64,000 bases of DNA from CAYJPA01 sp964371945 (GTDB lineage: Bacteria > Chloroflexota > Chloroflexia > Thermomicrobiales > UBA6265): assembly GCA_964371945.1 (NCBI GenBank), contig CAYJPA010000013.1, positions 21,096 to 85,095 on the forward strand, given 5' to 3'. This document shows, piece by piece, positions 63,951-64,000 of this stretch. Made by a program: the position numbers and the translations under genes. Position 1 is the stretch's first letter. Every line of letters starts with the position of its first letter. Under the pieces are notes generated by a model. It was not told the DNA's origin, searched no databases, and was given only the letters and a program-made list of their open reading frames with translations.

Positions 63951-63964
63951 CAGGCTGCTGAAAA
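63951..63964. repeat. end of an IS5-type element
   Basis: CAGGCTGCTGAAAA after CTAG 63947-63950, matching the left end of the IS fragment at 49078 except for one base. The rest of the element lies beyond the window, and it abuts the secreted protein gene. Confidence 0.6.
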
Positions 63965-64000
63965 AAGAGCATTCTCTTCCCACCACGCGTAGTTTGCCTT

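Noticed and set aside
1..64000. CRISPR arrays, tRNA and rRNA genes
   Set aside because: Looked for regularly spaced repeats and for tRNA-like and rRNA-like sequence by eye; none was found. A covariance-model search would be needed to be certain for small RNAs.

Overview
The window looks like a chromosomal segment of a high-GC, free-living heterotroph, most likely a Chloroflexota bacterium of the Thermomicrobia/Sphaerobacter type. This is inferred from the repertoire: many Tat-exported ABC solute-binding proteins, Gfo/Idh/MocA oxidoreductases, ChrB-type proteins and AfsR-like TIR/NB-ARC ATPases. No rRNA, tRNA or other marker gene is present to prove it. Several genes carry single-base frameshifts or in-frame stops, so either the region is decaying in places or the assembly has indel errors.

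Layout. 1-6.4 kb: a cut class V aminotransferase, a peptide-type (Dpp) transporter operon without ATPases, and a coupled Gfo/Idh plus SDR pair. 6.5-10.8 kb: a polysaccharide deacetylase, then a scrapyard holding an IS21 istA fragment, a complete but dead ISL3 element and an ssb remnant. 10.9-15.7 kb: a ChrB-centred module (ChrB N-domain, two ChrB C-domains, a YncE propeller) divergent from an MFS exporter, then small secreted His-containing proteins. 15.7-24.7 kb: a sugar ABC system with a MalF-MalG fusion protein and a solute-binding gene that is duplicated exactly (1,471 bp) on the far side of an LLM-class oxidoreductase. 25.2-38.9 kb: a large divergent carbohydrate locus. Leftwards run a lipoprotein SBP, MalF, MalG, a degenerate GroEL paralogue and a BNR propeller, all overlapping. 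Rightwards run a GntR regulator, SDR, fuconate/arabinonate-type dehydratase, SnoaL-like protein, GH172 and GH116. 39.3-47.1 kb: a second Dpp-type operon (SBP frameshifted) with MmsA, divergent from a MerR-XRE-cupin regulator and a P1 peptidase. 47.1-49.8 kb: decaying phosphotransferase and glycosyltransferase genes cut by an IS5-type fragment. 49.9-57.4 kb: a conflict/signalling island with a PfkB-like-AAA+ fusion, a TIR-NB-ARC-TPR protein (broken), a second broken TIR, a TIR-hydrolase-cyclase fusion and a divergent SLOG protein, bounded by transposase fragments. 58.0-64.0 kb: a molybdopterin oxidoreductase, DppD/DppF ATPases, a frameshifted secreted protein and the edge of another IS.

Two parts stand out. 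The 25-39 kb locus pairs GH172 and GH116 with a fuconate-type dehydratase, an SDR and an importer, which fits use of a D-arabinan (or fucosylated glycan); its transporter operon also carries a GroEL-like protein whose ATPase residues are lost, coupled to a propeller protein. The 50-57 kb island combines TIR, SLOG, PfkB-like, AAA+, NB-ARC and cyclase-like modules in one compact unit and is the best candidate for an undescribed signalling or defence system. The only ABC ATPases are one UgpC type and one DppD/DppF pair, so these probably energise several ATPase-less transporters.
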